NCBI RefSeq assembly: GCF_022788715.1
Contig: NZ_CP085167.1
Coordinates: 310,001-374,000, forward strand
Source of the DNA: Sulfitobacter sp. DSM 110093
Lineage (GTDB): Bacteria; Pseudomonadota; Alphaproteobacteria; Rhodobacterales; Rhodobacteraceae
DNA length: 64,000 bases
Direction: 5' to 3'
Every line of letters starts with the position of its first letter. The stretch's first letter is position 1. This document shows positions 8,353 through 17,161 of this stretch, one piece after another. Under the pieces are notes generated by a model. That model had not been told where the DNA came from. It saw only the letters and a program-made list of their open reading frames with translations, and ran no database searches. A program made the position numbers and the translations under genes.

Positions 8353-9630
8353 ATGGCAATCACGTATCTGAAGCAAGTCGAGACCCGCCCTGCGGTCGAG
8401 GGCAAAGACATTCGCAGCCTGGTTGCACAGATGCTTACCAAAATTGAAGAGGGCGGCGAGGCAGCCGTGCGGGGCTATGCGCGTGACCTTGATGGCTGGA
8501 CCGGGGACATCCCGGTCTCTGCAGCAGAGCGCGCCGCCGCCTCTGCGCGGGTGCCGCAAGACCTGAAGGACGATATCCGCTTCGCGCATGCCAACATCCG
8601 TCGCTTCGCCGAAGCACAGAAGGCGACAATGGCCGATTGCGAAATCGAAGTCATGCCGGGGCTGATTGCGGGCCAAAAGCAAATCCCCGTCTCAAGCGCG
8701 GGCTGCTATGTACCCGGCGGCAGATACAGCCATATCGCCAGCGCTTTGATGACGATCACCACCGCCAAAGTCGCAGGCGTGCCGCATATCACCGCTTGCT
8801 CGCCCACGCGCCTCGGCATTGGTATTCCTGATGCGATTGTCTTTGCGATGGACCTTTGCGGGGCGGACCTGATCCTGAACCTCGGGGGGGTGCAGGGGGT
8901 CGCGGCCATGGCGAGGGGGCTGTTTGGGGGTGCGCCTGCTGATATCCTCGTCGGTCCTGGCAACAGCTATGTGGCGGAGGCCAAGCGCATGTTGTTTGGC
9001 GCTGTGGGGATCGACATGTTCGCAGGTCCGACCGATTCACTTGTCGTCGCCGATCATAGCGCAGACCCAGAAACGGTTGCTTGGGATCTTGTCAGCCAAG
9101 CGGAACACGGGGCCGACAGTCCGGTTTGGCTGGTCACGACGGACCGTGGGCTGGCAGAAACAGTTTTGAAACGCGCGCCGGAGATGATCGACAGCCTGCC
9201 CGAGCCAAACGCCAGCGCCGCACGCGTGGCGTGGGCGGAACGCGCCGAGGTGGTCTTATGCGACACCCGCGAAGAAGCCGCCCAAGTGGCCGATCGCTAC
9301 GCGCCGGAACATCTTCAGGTGCAGGCCGAAGACCTCGACTGGTGGCTAGGCAGGCTCTCTGCTTATGGCTCGCTGTTTCTGGGAGAGGAGACCACGGTTG
9401 CCTTTGGCGACAAGACCTCGGGCCCGAACCATGTGCTGCCGACCAGCGGAGCTGCGCGCTATACCGGTGGCTTGTCCGTCCACAAGTTTACCAAGACCGT
9501 GACATGGCAACGTTGCGATGCCGAGGCCTCGCATGAGCTGGCCCTGCGCACCGCCCGCATCAGCCGGATGGAGGGGATGGAAGGACATGCCCGTTCTGCC
9601 GAGTTGCGGCTGAAACAGCAGACGGCCTGA
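8353..9630 (+). CDS. hpsN: HisD-superfamily dehydrogenase, sulfopropanediol dehydrogenase HpsN-like
   Basis: 425 residues from the ATG at 8353 (GAGGTAAGAGC upstream); an ATG at 8335 inside the racemase gene is less likely. The protein is a full histidinol-dehydrogenase homologue. The zinc ligands are kept (Gln249 and His252 in SQAEHG, Asp353 in FGDKTSG, His412 in MEGHARSA), as is the general-base pair Glu319-His320 in YAPEHL. HisD enzymes oxidise an amino-alcohol to the acid in two NAD-dependent steps. HpsN is the roseobacter paralogue that oxidises 2,3-dihydroxypropane-1-sulfonate. No his genes are nearby. In this operon an amino-alcohol sulfonate (cysteinolate to cysteate) or DHPS (to sulfolactate) is the likely substrate. 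Confidence 0.82.
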   Translation: MAITYLKQVETRPAVEGKDIRSLVAQMLTKIEEGGEAAVRGYARDLDGWTGDIPVSAAERAAASARVPQDLKDDIRFAHANIRRFAEAQKATMADCEIEVMPGLIAGQKQIPVSSAGCYVPGGRYSHIASALMTITTAKVAGVPHITACSPTRLGIGIPDAIVFAMDLCGADLILNLGGVQGVAAMARGLFGGAPADILVGPGNSYVAEAKRMLFGAVGIDMFAGPTDSLVVADHSADPETVAWDLVSQAEHGADSPVWLVTTDRGLAETVLKRAPEMIDSLPEPNASAARVAWAERAEVVLCDTREEAAQVADRYAPEHLQVQAEDLDWWLGRLSAYGSLFLGEETTVAFGDKTSGPNHVLPTSGAARYTGGLSVHKFTKTVTWQRCDAEASHELALRTARISRMEGMEGHARSAELRLKQQTA

Positions 9631-9650
9631 AGCTGCGCTGAGGAAAACCT

Positions 9651-10637
9651 ATGTTACTGACCGTTAAATCCCGCGTCTCCCCCTACGCCGGGGGGCTGCT
9701 GCTTGCGACTGTCATCGCGGTAGCTGCCACCTTCTTGTCTGACCACTATGGCGCGCCTGTGATGCTCTTTGCCTTACTGCTCGGCATGGCCTTTCACTTC
9801 CTGTCGGAAGACAGCTCCTGCGCCCTTGGGGTCGATTTTGCCGCGAAAGCGCTGCTGCGCTTTGGGGTCGGTCTGCTGGGCTTGCGATTGGGGTTGGCGG
9901 AGGTCATGAGTCTTGGGCTTACCCCCGTCATCGCCATTATCGGCTTCGTTCTGGCAACCTTTGGGTGCGGCGTGGTGATGGCCCGTTTCTTTGGTCGCCG
10001 CACCGCTTTTGGCATGCTGGCGGGCGGTTCAGTCGCGATTTGCGGGGCCTCAGCGGCTTTGGCGATCACCTCCGTCCTTCCCCCGCATAAAGACCGTGAG
10101 CAGGACACGCTTTTCGTTGTGATCGGGGTCACAGCCCTGTCGACCATCGCAATGATCACCTATCCCATTCTTTTCCAGTCGCTGGGTCTCAGCGATATCG
10201 AAAGCGGCTTTCTGGTTGGCGCCACGATCCACGATGTCGCGCAGGTGGTAGGGGCAGGGTACTCCATCAGTGACGAGGCCGGTGTCTTTGCCACCTACGT
10301 CAAGATCCTGCGCGTCGCACTTCTGCCCGTCGTGATGCTGGTCGTGATGTTCAGCTTCAGAGGCGCGCAGCAGCAGTCGCTCGGCGTGCCGTGGTTTCTG
10401 GTGATGTTTGCCAGTTGTGCGGTCTTGGCAAATTTGGAGATGCTGCCGAGTGCAGTGCTCGCCTTGCTGAACGAGCTATCGAAATGGTGTTTGGTCATCG
10501 CAATAGCGGCCTTAGGGGTGAAAACGAGTCTCGCCAAGGTCGTAAAGGTCAAACTCAGCTACAGCATCATTTTGGTAGTCGAAACGTTGTTCCTCCTTTG
10601 CGCGGCTCTTGCCTTCATGGTCTTATTTGGAATTTAG
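9651..10637 (+). CDS. cuyZ: YeiH/UPF0324-family membrane protein, putative sulfite exporter (CuyZ-like)
   Basis: 328 residues, almost entirely hydrophobic with about ten predicted membrane segments. It carries the family blocks LLRFGVGLLGLRLGL and GGSVAICGASAALAI, and the conserved VGATIHDVAQVVGAGYS. This is the COG2855/UPF0324 family. Its roseobacter member CuyZ is encoded beside cuyA and proposed to export sulfite released by desulfonation. It is the last gene of the operon, 20 bp after the dehydrogenase, with GAGGAAA ahead of the ATG. It supports the view that the operon produces sulfite. Export direction is inferred from family work, not from the sequence. Confidence 0.8.
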   Translation: MLLTVKSRVSPYAGGLLLATVIAVAATFLSDHYGAPVMLFALLLGMAFHFLSEDSSCALGVDFAAKALLRFGVGLLGLRLGLAEVMSLGLTPVIAIIGFVLATFGCGVVMARFFGRRTAFGMLAGGSVAICGASAALAITSVLPPHKDREQDTLFVVIGVTALSTIAMITYPILFQSLGLSDIESGFLVGATIHDVAQVVGAGYSISDEAGVFATYVKILRVALLPVVMLVVMFSFRGAQQQSLGVPWFLVMFASCAVLANLEMLPSAVLALLNELSKWCLVIAIAALGVKTSLAKVVKVKLSYSIILVVETLFLLCAALAFMVLFGI

Positions 10638-10815
10638 AAGGTGCCTATCCAGCTGTGCGAAGTTTGGCATGTTGCAAGTTCTCTGGGCGGATTCCGGAAG
10701 TTCGCTGCATTTGCATGCATACACTTCTGACCCATTCAAGAGCTGACATTGCGGCAGCGCTGACGGCTACGTAGACCAACAAAAATCTTTCAGTTTAGAG
10801 TTTTTGCGGGCTCGC

Positions 10816-11460
10816 TTATCGCTTGTAGCTACCGTTGACAGCAGAGTTTTCAACTTCATTCCTAAATTGGTCGATACAGGTAACTACATTAGAACAAACC
10901 TCATCTACGTTTTCCTCTGTGATGAAGATATTTTCACCATGTGCAATACAGTTGCGTTTGGCGAGAAGAATTTTGTCGATAAAAGGCACAAAAGGCGAAA
11001 AATTGGAAAAGTCTAATCCCAAATTCAGACAGACATCGCGCAAAGCATCGCTATTTAAGTTGTCTTGTGTCGATATTACTCCTTTGGTTCTGATATGTAC
11101 CCGATTTTTCGAACTCTCTTCCAGCTTCTTCAACACGTTTAAGACTTTGTATCGCTTCTCAGCTCGAAGCTCGCCAGCCATCTCGATACTAAAGTATATT
11201 GACTGAAAACATGGCGTGAGTTCAGAAAGGGTTAGCCTCTGACTTGCGACAAAATTCAGATAATTTTGCCCGGTTCCTTTCACAAAGCCTTCCCAGTGAG
11301 CATAGGCCAACGGGATCATTGATCGTCGTTGTACTTCCTTTTCACGGTCGCTACTTTTCGGATTGAGACATGCTCGTTTAAGCATAGAGATTTCTCGAAT
11401 TCGCCAAACTCTATCCTCTGCAATCTTTCTGACAAGATCATCAACAGTACGGATTTTCAT
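10816..11460 (-). CDS. HEPN-domain protein (MAE_28990/MAE_18760-like), partner of DUF262 gene
   Basis: 214 residues from the ATG at 11460. A longer frame reaches 11535, but the start chosen overlaps the upstream stop as ATGA, the usual coupling signal. The protein is helical and charged. It contains an R-x4-H HEPN ribonuclease signature, Arg169 to His174 in RNCIAHG, close to the C terminus, and a LAYAHWEGFVKG segment typical of MAE_28990-type HEPN proteins. HEPN proteins with this motif are often RNA-cleaving toxins or defence nucleases. The base composition is clearly AT-richer than the flanking operon, suggesting horizontal acquisition. Function as an antiphage or toxin-antitoxin component is inferred. 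Confidence 0.7.
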   Translation of the reverse strand: MKIRTVDDLVRKIAEDRVWRIREISMLKRACLNPKSSDREKEVQRRSMIPLAYAHWEGFVKGTGQNYLNFVASQRLTLSELTPCFQSIYFSIEMAGELRAEKRYKVLNVLKKLEESSKNRVHIRTKGVISTQDNLNSDALRDVCLNLGLDFSNFSPFVPFIDKILLAKRNCIAHGENIFITEENVDEVCSNVVTCIDQFRNEVENSAVNGSYKR

Positions 11461-12545
11461 TTGGTGAAGTGAGAGCGAGAAAATGGTATTATTCGACGAA
11501 GTCTCCGGGCGGCCGTAACTCCAGATTTGGCCCATTCAGTGTATTCTTCATGTTCCCAAAGTTGTTGAACTCGCGTCGCTGTTGCCGCCTCATCCAACTC
11601 CGCATCAATACGAGCAGCTACGCCAGCTGTTACGGCCTCATATTGAGAAATAACAAATCCACCTTCATGACGGCCTTTGGCATTTGAATAGCGCTTAAAT
11701 GAGGCGTCACCGACGTGATCCGAAAGCAACTGAAACACGCCTCTGAAGCGCGCCTCCCAATAGCCACGGTCGAAGGCGGCGTCTTTCGCCAGCTCAACCA
11801 TTTTTGTGCTAAGGTAAACTCCGACGTCGCCAACGGATTTCAACTCATCCTCACTTGCGTCTACCAGCAGCAGGAACCGCAAAACGAGTTCCACATCATA
11901 TGCTTCCTGTAGGTTCTTATCGCTGAGCGCAGTTGTAGCGACAAAGTTTTCGTCATTGGAGAGCTCTCGTATCCAGTTGTAGAAATCCTGATTGACCATA
12001 ACCAAAATGCAATTGCGCACTTCCTGATTGCTAAGCTTAGTTCCTCCTGTGTTTAATCGTTCAAACAGATCAAATTTTGTGTTCTCGTCACTCTCCCGAA
12101 GAATGATACTGACGCTAAGTTTATTTCGCCGCAAAATCCGCTTAAGTTCTGGTGGAATTGGTTTTTCCCCGTCCCAGCTTGCTCCATCAAGCGATGGAAT
12201 GTACTTGGTTTTTGTAAGAACCAGCGCGTCTTGCTTGACACCTTTGTGATCTACGAAAATGCCCATCAACTGAAAAATTGTTGATAGCCTCTGTAAGCCG
12301 TCAATCACGTCCCACACACCATCTTCGCGCTGAGAAACAAAGATGGGTGGGAGCGGGATACCGAGAAGTATGGACTCGACGAGATTGCTCTTTTGCTCTT
12401 CTGTCCAGCGGAAAAATCGCTGAAACTCAGGATGAATGTCCAGATCACCGTCTTCATACATAGATACCCATTCGCCAATCGACATCGCGTAGTCGTCGGT
12501 GCGGATTTCTTTGCGGCCTTTCTCTACCTCTTCAAGTATCGTCAC
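11457..12545 (-). CDS. DUF262 (GmrS/ParB-like NTPase) domain protein
   Basis: 362 residues from a GTG at 12545 (AAGGGG 10-15 nt upstream); an open frame extends to a TTG at 12620 and an internal ATG lies at 12485. The N terminus matches DUF262 proteins: DIHPEFQRFFRW, then ESILLGIPLPPIF, and the NTP-site motif DGLQRLST (residues 82-89), a variant of DGQQR. DUF262 occurs in modification-dependent restriction enzymes (GmrSD, BrxU, SspE) as a nucleotide-controlled switch, usually joined to a DUF1524 nuclease. No DUF1524 (His-Asn-His) domain is visible; the next, coupled gene encodes a HEPN protein, which may supply the effector. AT-rich like its partner. Confidence 0.75.
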   Translation of the reverse strand: MTILEEVEKGRKEIRTDDYAMSIGEWVSMYEDGDLDIHPEFQRFFRWTEEQKSNLVESILLGIPLPPIFVSQREDGVWDVIDGLQRLSTIFQLMGIFVDHKGVKQDALVLTKTKYIPSLDGASWDGEKPIPPELKRILRRNKLSVSIILRESDENTKFDLFERLNTGGTKLSNQEVRNCILVMVNQDFYNWIRELSNDENFVATTALSDKNLQEAYDVELVLRFLLLVDASEDELKSVGDVGVYLSTKMVELAKDAAFDRGYWEARFRGVFQLLSDHVGDASFKRYSNAKGRHEGGFVISQYEAVTAGVAARIDAELDEAATATRVQQLWEHEEYTEWAKSGVTAARRLRRIIPFSRSHFTK

Positions 12546-12886
12546 GCTGATGCCCCTTGCAATGCTGTTTATCGAAGCACAGTAGCCAGACAGTTCACAA
12601 GAAGTGAACCTCAGAAACAACTTGCCGACGCAAAGGGCTGGTTAGCTGCACTGCAACATATCCAAAGCGGGCGAACGGCAGCTCTGGGCCGTCCTCATCG
12701 GCCCAGTGCGGCTTGAAGGGCGGACATGCTGCAACCGATCTAACGGCGGCAGTGAGCCCAAACTGACCTATGCTGCGGCACGTGCGAAGAGCGGAGACCT
12801 GCCGTTAGCTGTATTTGCACATACGGCTCCCCATTAGTGATAGTGGGCATTCACGAATATCCAGAGATAGTGCGGGCCTATGGCGC
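12546..12886. other. Intergenic region with degenerate dispersed-repeat sequence
   Basis: No credible gene. The stretch about 12660-12810 has blocks such as GGCAGCTCTGGGCCG and CGTGCGAAGAGCGG (12781-12794). The second block recurs exactly at 35570-35583 in another intergenic gap. It is related to the intergenic repeats at 15730 and 31821 in style and composition. Confidence 0.4.
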
Positions 12887-13795
12887 TCAACCACTGCTCC
12901 TTACCTTTTCCGCTTGCCGCAGCATTTCCGTAAAGACAGATACTTTTGCGGCGTGGAATTTTGCCGCCGGAAGCACCGCGAAGACCCCCCCTTCAGGGAG
13001 TTGCCACGCGGGCAATACCTGTGTCAGCGCGCCCGAGGTCAGACGATCATGCACCAGATAGTCAGGTAGGATCGCCAAACCTGCTCCTTCCTGCACGGCG
13101 GCCATGATCGCTGGCGCGCTATCGATTGAAAGATCGCTTTGCATTGTGACGGAGGCCGTTTCGCCAGCGGTGTTTTCGAACAACCAGTGCAACGGATTAG
13201 ACAGCGCCTTGTTAGCGACGAAGGGTGACGTGGCGAGATCGCTGGGGTGTTGAATGTAATCAAACTGGCCGGATTTGTCGCCCGCGCCGACGAGAAGCTG
13301 TCGAAACCCGCCCAGCTTGCGCGCCAACAGGGTGGAATCGCGCAGCCACCCGACCCGAATGGCCAGATCAAGCGCGCCCGCCATGAGATCCCTGTGATCA
13401 TCCCCGAGGTATAGCTCTACCTGACATTCGGGGTATTGACGCCGGAACGCCGCAACAAGCGGGGCCACGATCGCCGTACCGTAATCATTTGGGGCGGTAA
13501 TGCGCAATGTGCCCACGGGCTGCTCTGAGAGTTGCGATAGCTCGCTGAAGGCTTCTTCCGCCTCGATCAGGATCAACGCGCAGCGCGTGTAGAACAGTTT
13601 GCCCGCCTCGGTGGCACTGACCTTGCGCGTGTTGCGCACCAGTAAAGCTGCCTTCAGCTCTTGCTCCAACTGCGTGACTTGGCTGCTGACCACGGCCTTT
13701 GTCACGCCAAGGCGGTCTGCGGCATTGGTGAAGGAGCCGGTTTCGACCACGGCCGCGAAATAGGCAAGACGGTTAAGGTTATGTGATTTAGTCAT
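12887..13795 (-). CDS. LysR-family transcriptional regulator
   Basis: 302 residues from the ATG at 13795; an upstream ATG at 13831 would add 12 residues and is less likely because family proteins begin just before the helix. The DNA-binding region is plain (LNRLAYFAAVVETGSFTNAA, TKAVVSSQVTQLEQEL), followed by a substrate-binding domain (PVGTLRITAPNDYGTAIVAP) of the AaeR/PecT-like type. It is divergent from the DsbA-family gene at 13891 with 95 bp between starts, so it probably controls the DsbA and MBL-fold gene pair. Inducer unknown. Confidence 0.88.
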   Translation of the reverse strand: MTKSHNLNRLAYFAAVVETGSFTNAADRLGVTKAVVSSQVTQLEQELKAALLVRNTRKVSATEAGKLFYTRCALILIEAEEAFSELSQLSEQPVGTLRITAPNDYGTAIVAPLVAAFRRQYPECQVELYLGDDHRDLMAGALDLAIRVGWLRDSTLLARKLGGFRQLLVGAGDKSGQFDYIQHPSDLATSPFVANKALSNPLHWLFENTAGETASVTMQSDLSIDSAPAIMAAVQEGAGLAILPDYLVHDRLTSGALTQVLPAWQLPEGGVFAVLPAAKFHAAKVSVFTEMLRQAEKVRSSG

Positions 13796-13890
13796 GACCA
13801 GATTGTAAGTCTTTAGCATACGCAGTGTCAAAATTGTTTATCTTATCGCGGGTAATTGATGCGCGTATATAGGGACCAAGGAGACAGACC

Positions 13891-14532
13891 ATGACACAGA
13901 AAACGACACTGCATTATCTTTTTGATCCGCTCTGCGGCTGGTGCTACGGCGCTTCGGCGACCATTGGCACATTTGCGACTGATGCCGACATCGACCTTCA
14001 GCCACATGCGACCGGACTGTTCGCCGGCAGCGGCGCGCGTCCGATGAAAAGCTTCGCAACGCAAGCCTGGGCAAACGATCAGCGCATCGCCAAATTAAGC
14101 GGTCGACCATTCACCGAAGCCTATCGCCGCGATGTTCTGGGGGCCGACGATGCGTCTTTGGACTCCACAGTAGCAACTCTTGCTGTAACGGCGGTGGCTG
14201 ACAGCAGCCCTGATCGCGTGATCGAGGCGCTCGTGGCCATTCAATCGGCACGATATGTGGATGGCAAGGATGTGACCTCCTCTGTGGTCGTCGCACGCCT
14301 GCTGGCCGACCTTGGACTTGCCGATGCCGCCGCGCGAGTTTCGACACCTGACGCCGCCCTCGTTGATCTGGTCCAAACCCGTACCGCAGAGGCCCGCAAA
14401 TTGATGACGGCGTTTAACCTGCAAGGCGTTCCCGCCCTCATTGCCGAGGTCGATGGCACCCGCCGCGGGCTGGACTCCAGCACCCTATATTCCGGCCCCG
14501 ATGCGGTACGCGCCGCACTCGGGCTGGCCTGA
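13891..14532 (+). CDS. DsbA-family oxidoreductase (FrnE-like), cytoplasmic
   Basis: 213 residues with no signal peptide. The N terminus reads as a thioredoxin strand leading to the redox motif CGWC (FDPLCGWCYGAS), the signature of the FrnE/DsbA-like subgroup. A helical insertion and a C-terminal thioredoxin half with the cis-proline loop (LQGVPALIAEVDG) follow. FrnE-like proteins act in cytosolic thiol-disulfide exchange or as glutathione-S-transferase-like isomerases. GGAGACAG precedes the ATG. It is transcribed together with the MBL-fold gene 26 bp downstream and away from a LysR regulator. Confidence 0.85.
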   Translation: MTQKTTLHYLFDPLCGWCYGASATIGTFATDADIDLQPHATGLFAGSGARPMKSFATQAWANDQRIAKLSGRPFTEAYRRDVLGADDASLDSTVATLAVTAVADSSPDRVIEALVAIQSARYVDGKDVTSSVVVARLLADLGLADAAARVSTPDAALVDLVQTRTAEARKLMTAFNLQGVPALIAEVDGTRRGLDSSTLYSGPDAVRAALGLA

Positions 14533-14558
14533 GCCCAGTTTAACAAAAGGACAAAACA

Positions 14559-15452
14559 ATGAATCGCAGAGACATTCTAAGACTTTCCACCGCAGCCGGG
14601 GCCGCCGCCCTGATCGCGCCCAGACTCTCATTTGCCGATGAAAACGGCCTCACCTGGACACATTTCCCTGCTGGCGAAAACGGCTTTTACCGCGCTCCGG
14701 TTCTGATTGAAGGCGCAAACGAGGCCGTGCTGATTGACGGCGGCTTCACCCTCCCCGATGGCCGCGCATTGGCCGAAAAAATCAAGGCGACAGGCAAGAC
14801 CCTGACCACGATCTATATCAGCCAGAGCGACCCTGATTTCTACTTCAGCCTAAGCCCGATCGTCGAAGCCTTCCCCGAGGCCCGCGTCATCGCAGCCAGC
14901 GAAACCGTTGCGGCCATCAACGCCAACGTGGCCAAAAAGGTCGAAACATGGGGGCCGCAACTGGGCGAAAACGGCCCTGCAACTGTGGCAGAGGTGATCA
15001 TTCCCGACGCTGACGACAGCACGACGTTGACAGTGGATGGTCACGCCATCGAGATTGTCGCGGCCGATGGGCCGGCGAACCGTCGCTATCTTTGGGTCGA
15101 AGACCTGCAGGCCGTGTTCGGTGGTGTTATGGTCTTTTCCGGCACGCATGTCTGGACAGCTGACACCCCGACCAAGGAACAGCGCGCCGCATGGATCGCC
15201 AATCTTGACGCGATCATCGCCCGCAATCCGCAGGTTGTTGTGCCCGGCCACATGACGCTGGACGCACCGATGGGTCTGGATGCAGTGGAATTCACGAAAG
15301 GGTATCTTCTGGCCATTGAGGAAGAGCTGGCTACCGCGGAAAATTCGGAAGAGCTGCACGCAGCAATGACAGCCCGTTACCCCGATCTGGGGATGAGCGT
15401 CGCATTGGATGTCGGCGCCAAGGTTCTGACGGGCGAGATGAAATGGGGTTGA
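14559..15452 (+). CDS. Metallo-beta-lactamase-fold protein lacking the canonical metal ligands
   Basis: 297 residues. Twin-arginine-like leader at the N terminus (NRRDILRLSTAAGAAAL, cleavage near SFADE) suggests export. The MBL fold is seen in VLIEGANEAVLIDGGF and in the late VVVPGHM loop. Where family enzymes carry the metal-binding H-x-H-x-D-H, this protein has ISQSDPDFYF: all three histidines are replaced and one aspartate remains. It may bind no metal or use other ligands; a non-hydrolytic role is possible. AAGGAC stands before the ATG. Co-transcribed with the DsbA-family gene, so a periplasmic stress or thiol-related role could be imagined but is not shown. Confidence 0.75.
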   Translation: MNRRDILRLSTAAGAAALIAPRLSFADENGLTWTHFPAGENGFYRAPVLIEGANEAVLIDGGFTLPDGRALAEKIKATGKTLTTIYISQSDPDFYFSLSPIVEAFPEARVIAASETVAAINANVAKKVETWGPQLGENGPATVAEVIIPDADDSTTLTVDGHAIEIVAADGPANRRYLWVEDLQAVFGGVMVFSGTHVWTADTPTKEQRAAWIANLDAIIARNPQVVVPGHMTLDAPMGLDAVEFTKGYLLAIEEELATAENSEELHAAMTARYPDLGMSVALDVGAKVLTGEMKWG

Positions 15453-15964
15453 CCCTCGCCTGATCCGTTTCGCGGCGCTTGCCACCTATGAAACTCGTCA
15501 AACGAAAGCGGCCGAGAAATCTTGGCCGCTCTCGCTTCGTTTTGGATAAGCCCCCCTTGAGATCGCCAGAAAATACCATGCGTCAGTAGCGCTGCGGAGG
15601 TCAGCATTGTGGAGGATGCTGCGGCGCGGCTCCAGTCGTGGTGATGAAGGTCGGTTCAGGGACGTTCGTGTTGATCGACGCCATTCGCGGAGAGCGGCCG
15701 TTCAAACCAAAAGTGTCGGCGGCGGCTTTGTCCGCAGACTGTGAGTTCGAGCGGCCTCTGATTTCGCGGGTGCAGCGAATGGCCGGCCTGACGGGCTGCA
15801 CCGCAGCATAACCGAGGTGAGGTGAACGGCAGGAATGGGCGGGGAGCGTTTCGGCAGGCTGCCGAGACTGTTGATGGGAGCTTGAATTGAGTTGTCCCTT
15901 GAAAACTGACGCTTCGAGCATCCGTGGCGTGTCGATGATCAGCCCCAACCAACACTCCAGATCC
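15453..15964. repeat. Intergenic region with copy of a dispersed repeat (15730-15809)
   Basis: Open frames here have no recognisable domains. The segment 15730-15809 aligns end to end with 31821-31900. Both are 80 bp, starting GTCCGCAGACT, sharing GTTCGAGC, ATTTCGCGG and GCGAATG blocks in order, and ending GCAGCAT. This indicates two diverged copies of a noncoding repeat. Confidence 0.5.
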
Positions 15965-17161
15965 TCAAGTTGTGGTCGCTTCCCGGATGGGCATCTGGAA
16001 GGTAAAGACAGTGCGGTTGTCGTCTGATGACACGTCCAGGGTGCCCCCGTGCCCTTTCGCGATTTCGGAGGCGATAAAAAGTCCCAGCCCCAACCCTTCT
16101 CGGCTCGGGCGGTCTTTGCGGCGCTCGAATGGTAGGAAGAGACTGGGCAACATGTCATCAGGAATCTTCTTTCCCGAATTGGTGACCGACAGCGAAAAGT
16201 TCCCTGTTATCGCGGTGGACTCCACTTGGATGGGCGCACCCGAAGCCCCGTGGGTCACCGCATTCGCCAGAAGGTTCGAACACATTTGAGATATACGAGG
16301 CACGTCACAAGCGATTGGTTCAAGGAGATCAAAGTTGGTTTCGATCTTCTGGTCCGGTGCCGCCGCTTGAAGTTCTGCGACAATCTGGTGCAGCGCTGGC
16401 TTCAAGGTTGAGCTCAAGGTTTTATCAATAACGATGCCCTCGCCTTGGCGACGGCGGGCCTGATCGAGAAGGTTTTCAATCAGATGCTCCATCCGATTGG
16501 CCGAGCCACGCATCAGGTCGACCAGCTCAACCGTCTTATCATCGATATTTCGCCGCGCTATCAGGCGTAGGCCAGCTTTGAGCGCATTGACGGGATTGCG
16601 CAAATCATGGGCCAGGATGGCAATAAAACGCTCTTGAATACGGGCCAGCTCTTGTTCGTGTGCTACGGCCTCTCGGCTGGCAGTCAGTTCCTCGTCGGCA
16701 TCCAGAATCTCGCCGATAATTTGCGCAAAAAGTCTGAACATCGACAGCACGCGGTCATTCTTCAGCTTACGAGGTTGCGGATCGATGGCACACAGAGTGC
16801 CAAAGAAGGAGCCGTCCTGAAGATAGATTGGGACAGAGATATAGCCACGAAATCCATAGCGAGAAGGACAGTGGTGGTCGACATAGGTTTCATCGGCATA
16901 GACATCGTCGATAACGATCTCCTGGTTGTATTGCCGCACTTCGTGGCAAAGTGTGCTTTCGACATCCAACTCGTCCCCCGGCATTAGTCCGAATGAAATG
17001 TGATCGATAGCACGACAAGTTACCCACCGAGATTCAGTAACTCGTGCGACTGCTGCAAATCCCATCCCGGTGGCCAACGCGACGGTTTCTAAAAGGGTAA
17101 GAATTGCGTTGCTGCGACCGACAGCGTCGATGTCGGCCCGGAAGTCGTGTTGTTCTAACAA
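15965..17161 (-). CDS. GAF-domain sensor histidine kinase
   Basis: 398 residues. The first half is a GAF domain (ATGMGFAAVARVTESRWV ... YGFRGYISVPIYLQDGSFFG). It is followed by a HisKA dimerisation domain with the phospho-accepting His in AILAHDLRNPVNALKAG, then a HATPase domain with the N box (CSNLLANAVTHG) and G box (GLGLGLFIASEIAKGHGG). There is no membrane segment, so it is cytosolic. Related GAF kinases sense light, redox or small ligands; no chromophore cysteine context was identified. No response regulator gene is adjacent, making it an orphan kinase in this window. Confidence 0.9.
   Translation of the reverse strand: MLEQHDFRADIDAVGRSNAILTLLETVALATGMGFAAVARVTESRWVTCRAIDHISFGLMPGDELDVESTLCHEVRQYNQEIVIDDVYADETYVDHHCPSRYGFRGYISVPIYLQDGSFFGTLCAIDPQPRKLKNDRVLSMFRLFAQIIGEILDADEELTASREAVAHEQELARIQERFIAILAHDLRNPVNALKAGLRLIARRNIDDKTVELVDLMRGSANRMEHLIENLLDQARRRQGEGIVIDKTLSSTLKPALHQIVAELQAAAPDQKIETNFDLLEPIACDVPRISQMCSNLLANAVTHGASGAPIQVESTAITGNFSLSVTNSGKKIPDDMLPSLFLPFERRKDRPSREGLGLGLFIASEIAKGHGGTLDVSSDDNRTVFTFQMPIREATTT

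Noticed and set aside
11457..12545. Possible complete GmrSD-type restriction enzyme
   Set aside because: No C-terminal DUF1524 His-Asn-His region is present, so only the DUF262 half is called.
15601..16158. 185-codon minus-strand frame over the repeat region and kinase end
   Set aside because: Overlaps the histidine kinase C terminus and covers the noncoding repeat; no protein-like pattern.
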